Shown: positions 60,546-64,000 of the stretch, piece after piece
Numbering within the stretch: the stretch's first letter is position 1
Layout of the letters: the number at the start of each line of letters is the position of its first letter
DNA from: Maribacter_C sp947494565
GTDB lineage: Bacteria; Bacteroidota; Bacteroidia; Flavobacteriales; Flavobacteriaceae
DNA: 64,000 bases
Reading direction: 5' to 3'
Assembly: GCF_047345415.1 (NCBI RefSeq)
Contig: NZ_JBLFEP010000002.1
Coordinates: 186,001 to 250,000 of the forward strand
The notes under the pieces: model-generated
Told to the model about the DNA's origin: nothing
Database searches by the model: none
Seen by the model: the letters and a program-made list of their open reading frames with translations, nothing else
Program-made: the position numbers and the translations under genes

Positions 60546-62132
60546 CTACTTATAATTCTCGTTGACCAAGGCAATAACGCTCTCCGTATCCGGCATTCGC
60601 GCTACCCTCACGTCTGAAAAATAGGTTCGCGCATGAGTCGCGGTGGTCTCCCCGATACAGTAAGCGATTTTGTCCGGTTTGTTTTTCAATAGATAGCTAT
60701 CAATAGTCGATGGACTAAAAAACAGTACGCCTTCCACTGATGGGTCTAGCGACACCGAATCATGCTTGGTCTTATAGGCTTCTATTTCGTTGATAACGAT
60801 ATTATGTTCCTTCAATATATCCGGTAATACGTCTAAACGGATGTTGCTACAGAAATAGGTCACTTCGGTACCCTCCATAAATTCCACGAGATAGTGAGCG
60901 AGCTTTTTGGCGCTGTTCTCCGAATGGGTCACCTTGCCGATGTGCCGTTCGATGGAACGCTTGGTCTTTCGTCCGACGCAATAGATATTCTTGAATTGCA
61001 ATTTATTAGCAGGCATGGTAGTTAAAAGTGCCTCCACCGCATTCTTACTTGTGATGACGACGTTTTGAAGGGGCTTTTTCAAAATAGGCGCTGGAATTCT
61101 GGATGAATTTATCTTGACAAAATCATCGGAATCGACCTGTATGCCGTCCGCAAACAACTGTTGTTGTTCCGGGGTTATTTTCTTTGTTGAGAAAATGGTG
61201 GTTTTTTGCGCAACCTTTTGTAATTCGCTCATCAACCGTTTTCCCCCTCTAGCCAGAATGCTATTGGCACAGTCTTTTGCCAAAGACTGGTGTTGACCTA
61301 ATCTGACGGTGAATTCCGCTTCTAGTTTTTGTGTTCCGTCCACCGTCAACAAGACACCCTTCAAGGTGATATCTTCACTTGTTTCGGTAGTTTTTATCGT
61401 GGCCAGGGCGCCTATGGGAGCGGTGCAACCACCTTCTAATATTCGAAGAAATTCACGTTCGATGTCCGTACAGATTTCCGTGGGTTCGTGATTGAGTTGG
61501 GCACAGGCTTCTTGAACATAGTCATCCGAAGCGAGAGCTGCGATCATAATGGCACCTTGGGCGGGAGCCGGTAGCATCCAGGTCAAGCCTATGGTGTTTT
61601 CAGGTTCCAGTCCGATTCTGTCCAATCCTGCGGCGGCGAAAATAGCACCGTTCCAATTGTTGTCTTCAAGCTTTTGAAGACGACTGTTCACATTGCCCCT
61701 TAAGTCCGTTATCGTATGGGTCGGATAGCGGTTCAACCACTGTGCCTGTCTACGCAAACTGCCGGTTGCAATGGTCGCTTGGCGTTGCCCCAAAAATTCT
61801 TGATTGTTCTTATATACCAAGAGATCTAAAAAGTTGGCCCGTTCGAGTACGGCTGCTTGAACGATACCCTTAGGCAAGGCCGTGGGTACATCTTTCATAG
61901 AGTGCACCGCAATATCGATATCCCCTTTGAGCATGGCCACATCTAAGGTCTTGGTAAAGATTCCGGTGATACCCAACTCATAAAGGGGTTTGTCCAAAAC
62001 TAGGTCACCGGTTGATTTTACCGGAACCAATTGCGTTTGATATCCCAAGCTTTCCAGCTGGTCTTTGACGGTAGTTGCCTGCCATAGCGCCAATTCGCTA
62101 TCGCGTGTACCGATACGGATTACTTTGGTCAT
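60546..62132 (-). CDS. hemC: HemC-HemD fusion (porphobilinogen deaminase / uroporphyrinogen III synthase)
   Basis: 528 residues. HemC domain about 1-300: IGTRDSELALWQA, HSMKDVP, dipyrromethane cysteine in EGGCTAPIGA. HemD domain about 320-525: VVITSKNAVEALL, YFCSNIRLDVLP and LFFSPSTIDSYL. The two enzymes act one after the other, hydroxymethylbilane then uroporphyrinogen III, so a fusion makes sense. It overlaps hemA by 4 bp. Confidence 0.94.
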   Translation of the reverse strand: MTKVIRIGTRDSELALWQATTVKDQLESLGYQTQLVPVKSTGDLVLDKPLYELGITGIFTKTLDVAMLKGDIDIAVHSMKDVPTALPKGIVQAAVLERANFLDLLVYKNNQEFLGQRQATIATGSLRRQAQWLNRYPTHTITDLRGNVNSRLQKLEDNNWNGAIFAAAGLDRIGLEPENTIGLTWMLPAPAQGAIMIAALASDDYVQEACAQLNHEPTEICTDIEREFLRILEGGCTAPIGALATIKTTETSEDITLKGVLLTVDGTQKLEAEFTVRLGQHQSLAKDCANSILARGGKRLMSELQKVAQKTTIFSTKKITPEQQQLFADGIQVDSDDFVKINSSRIPAPILKKPLQNVVITSKNAVEALLTTMPANKLQFKNIYCVGRKTKRSIERHIGKVTHSENSAKKLAHYLVEFMEGTEVTYFCSNIRLDVLPDILKEHNIVINEIEAYKTKHDSVSLDPSVEGVLFFSPSTIDSYLLKNKPDKIAYCIGETTATHARTYFSDVRVARMPDTESVIALVNENYK

Positions 62133-63385
62133 TGAGTATCTAGTTCTAGTTGGAAGACTTTGCGTATCAAGGCCAAGCTGGTATCGGCATCGATACTGTC
62201 ATCTTTGAGGTGATTGGCGAACTGCTTGGTGATTTTTTGAATAATCCTTTCACTGATAACATCGGCTTGCTTCTCGTTGAAATCGGAGATTTTCTTGGAT
62301 TGATAATCCAACTCCTCGTCTTTCATGGTGTTCAACTTCTTTTTCAATGCTTTGATCACAGGTGCAAACTTTCGGGTCTCAAGCCATTGGATGAAGTCGT
62401 GTTTGACTTCTTCGATGATGGTCTCCGCATTCGGAATGAATTTTTTTCTGCGCTCAAGGGTGTCATCGGTCATTTTAGAGAGGTGGTCGAGATGTATGAC
62501 GGTAACGTTCTCAAGATCTAGAACGTCATCGGAGACATTCTTGGGAATGGATAAATCTAAGATCAATAAAGGTTTTTTGGTATAAATGAGTTCCTTTGAT
62601 ATGGTAGGTGCTTGGGCACCAGTAGCTACGATCAAGATATCGCTATTGCGTATTTCGGTTTGAAGATCTCCATAATCCTTTACGAGAAGGTTGAATTTCC
62701 CAGCGACTTTTTCGGCCTTGTTCTTCGTGCGATTGATTAGGGTGATATGATTGTTCTTGGTGTGTTTGATGAGATTTTCACAAGTATTTCGACCGATTTT
62801 TCCAGTTCCGAACAGTAAAATGTTCTTGTCGGAAACATCGGCCACGGTGTTCATGATGTATTGCACCGAAGCGAAGGCTACCGAGGTAGCCCCTGAGGAG
62901 ATCTCGGTTTCGTTCTTGATCCGTTTGCTGGCCTGAATCACAGAATTGGTCAACCGTTCTAAAAAAGGGTTGGCGATACCGATTCTTTTGGATCGATTGA
63001 AACCGGTGCGTAATTGGCTGATGATTTCGAAATCACCCAGAATCTGACTGTCGAGTCCTGTGCCTACTCGAAAGAGATGGCTGATGGCATCGTTATTTTT
63101 AAAAACGTAAGCCACTTCCTGAAATTCCTCCACCGAACCTACAGTATTGTCGCAGAGTAATTTTATGAGTTGAAAAGGGTGCTGTGCAAAACCGTGTAGT
63201 TCTGTGCGATTGCAAGTAGAGGTGACAATCAACCCATCGATTCCCAAGGCCAACGCCTGAGTCAATAACTTATCGGTAGCCTCGCCATCTAAACTGAATT
63301 TCCCCCTGACGTGGGCATCAGCTTTTTGATAACTTAGACCGATAGTATAAAAAGAGTTATGTTTGGAAATATGATAATCTTTCAT
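62129..63385 (-). CDS. hemA: Glutamyl-tRNA reductase
   Basis: 418 residues from MKDYHISKHNSFYTIGLSYQ; a start 15 codons upstream is possible. First step of the C5 haem pathway: glutamyl-tRNA to glutamate-1-semialdehyde. Catalytic cysteine in TSTCNRTELHG, NADPH-binding LLFGTGKIGRNTCENL, and a C-terminal dimerisation helix with ERIIQKITKQFANHL. It begins the haem operon; the AraC gene is divergent. Confidence 0.96.
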   Translation of the reverse strand: MKDYHISKHNSFYTIGLSYQKADAHVRGKFSLDGEATDKLLTQALALGIDGLIVTSTCNRTELHGFAQHPFQLIKLLCDNTVGSVEEFQEVAYVFKNNDAISHLFRVGTGLDSQILGDFEIISQLRTGFNRSKRIGIANPFLERLTNSVIQASKRIKNETEISSGATSVAFASVQYIMNTVADVSDKNILLFGTGKIGRNTCENLIKHTKNNHITLINRTKNKAEKVAGKFNLLVKDYGDLQTEIRNSDILIVATGAQAPTISKELIYTKKPLLILDLSIPKNVSDDVLDLENVTVIHLDHLSKMTDDTLERRKKFIPNAETIIEEVKHDFIQWLETRKFAPVIKALKKKLNTMKDEELDYQSKKISDFNEKQADVISERIIQKITKQFANHLKDDSIDADTSLALIRKVFQLELDTQ

Positions 63386-63405
63386 ATATACTTGACAATC
63401 GCCAG

Positions 63406-63438
63406 CAAATGTAATAGCATTGTTATTCAAAAAATAAC
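63406..63438 (-). promoter_or_regulatory. hemA promoter region
   Basis: Minus-strand TACATTTG (plus-strand 63406-63413) is a perfect TAnnTTTG 21 bp before the hemA start. Next to it, GTTATT-CAAAA-AATAAC (63422-63438) is a perfect inverted repeat overlapping where the -33 would be, so it may be an operator for the divergent AraC protein. Confidence 0.45.
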
Positions 63439-63568
63439 GCTAGCGGAACAATAAATGTCGTTTCGCGTATTTTTAGATATAAATGAATATAAATCGGATG
63501 AAATCCAATACTTTTATAGTAAATACAGCGCTTATCACCCACTCTATTTAGACTCTTTCTAAATAAAA

Positions 63569-64000
63569 ATGAACAAAACCGCTCATTTCATGGAATCAAA
63601 AAATATCGCTCAAGGTTCATTTTCTGAAATTCTTATCGAGGATGGTTTCTTCGTGTTGAAGATTCAAAACGATACTACGCAGGTGCAGAAGGTTACACGT
63701 GCTATCGATAGTTCATATATTCAATTTCATTTTTGCCTTAAAGGAAGTTCAAAATTCATTTTCAACGACGGACACTATGCTTTGGATGTCTCCGAGGAGA
63801 ATTCGCTCTTGCTGTACAATACACAAATGGATTTACCCCTTAACCTGGAATTGCCCCCAAATTCCTGGTTGGTATCCGTGGTGATGACCATTCGGAAGTT
63901 TCATTCGCTCTTTTCACGTGAGGCCGACTACATTCCTTTTTTGAGCAAGGAGAACAGCGACAAAAAGTATTACTCCCAAGAAGGTTTTAGTCCGGCCATA
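63569..64000 (+). CDS. AraC-type transcriptional regulator beside hemA, N-terminal part (cut by window end)
   Basis: The frame opens at the ATG at 63569 and stays open for 144 codons to the window end. The sequence MNKTAHFMESKNIAQGSFSE, then DGFFVLKIQNDT, YIQFHFCLKGSSKFIFNDG and SLLLYNTQMDLPLNLEL, has the character of an AraC-type sensor half (cupin-like strands); the HTH part would follow outside. A regulator of this kind divergent from hemA is common in flavobacteria. It probably controls the haem operon or responds to iron or haem, as inference. Confidence 0.72.
   Translation, partial: MNKTAHFMESKNIAQGSFSEILIEDGFFVLKIQNDTTQVQKVTRAIDSSYIQFHFCLKGSSKFIFNDGHYALDVSEENSLLLYNTQMDLPLNLELPPNSWLVSVVMTIRKFHSLFSREADYIPFLSKENSDKKYYSQEGFSPAI

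Noticed and set aside
60354..60617. Plus-strand open frame encoding repeated SQQPTAN units
   Set aside because: It is only the heptamer array read as codons, plus antisense of the four-helix-bundle and hemCD ends; no start context or domain.

Overview
The window looks like chromosomal DNA of a marine-type Flavobacteriaceae bacterium (Bacteroidota; Maribacter/Zobellia-like is a guess). The evidence is the gene content: a SUF operon followed by DUF2480 and DUF3078 genes, an AraC gene divergent from hemA, a fused HemC-HemD, membrane-anchored AraC and LytTR regulators, many lipoproteins with short LxxC signals, and -7 elements of the form TAnnTTTG. No rRNA, tRNA, transposase, integrase, phage gene or CRISPR array was seen.

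Layout. 0-3.2 kb: the end of a LytS-type histidine kinase, its LytTR response regulator, a convergent BrnQ-type transporter and a small zinc-ribbon protein. 3.3-22.4 kb: a signalling and envelope region with an orphan MacB-like permease, three multi-TM AraC regulators, one multi-TM LytTR regulator, an acyltransferase, an amidohydrolase coupled to an ankyrin/PD40 protein, a serine hydrolase with TPRs, a DoxX-S41 peptidase fusion and an alpha/beta hydrolase. 22.4-26.3 kb: thiL and two coupled beta-propeller-like lipoproteins. 26.4-35.8 kb: the SUF Fe-S assembly cluster (sufA-like, sufB, an inserted MBL-fold lipoprotein, sufC, sufD, a beta-barrel protein, sufS, sufE, a DUF59 protein, DUF2480, DUF3078). 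35.8-42.9 kb: an OmpR-type two-component system between two serine hydrolases, flanked by unusual intergenic repeats. 43-52.5 kb: hflX, nucleases, lipoproteins, ogt, a CNNM protein, a further serine hydrolase and hemB. 52.5-64 kb: a large helicase with a hydrophobic C-terminal part, then the haem operon hemA-hemCD-(four-helix-bundle cassette)-hemE-GNAT-membrane protein-hemF-outer-membrane protein-lipoprotein, and a divergent AraC gene cut by the window end.

The most unusual signal is not protein coding. Three related intergenic loci (35.83-36.09, 36.12-36.39 and 42.60-42.88 kb) read, on the minus strand, like paralogous small-RNA genes. Each has a terminator hairpin of its own sequence, shared internal boxes (CTTAACCGAAAA and CCTACTT), and upstream double direct repeats on a 21-bp period. 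The distal repeats match the published LytTR-family operator pattern, and a very similar operator lies upstream of brnQ. A second regulatory signal, GGTTAA repeated on an 11-bp period, sits in the divergent promoter of the OmpR-type two-component system and its neighbouring serine hydrolase.
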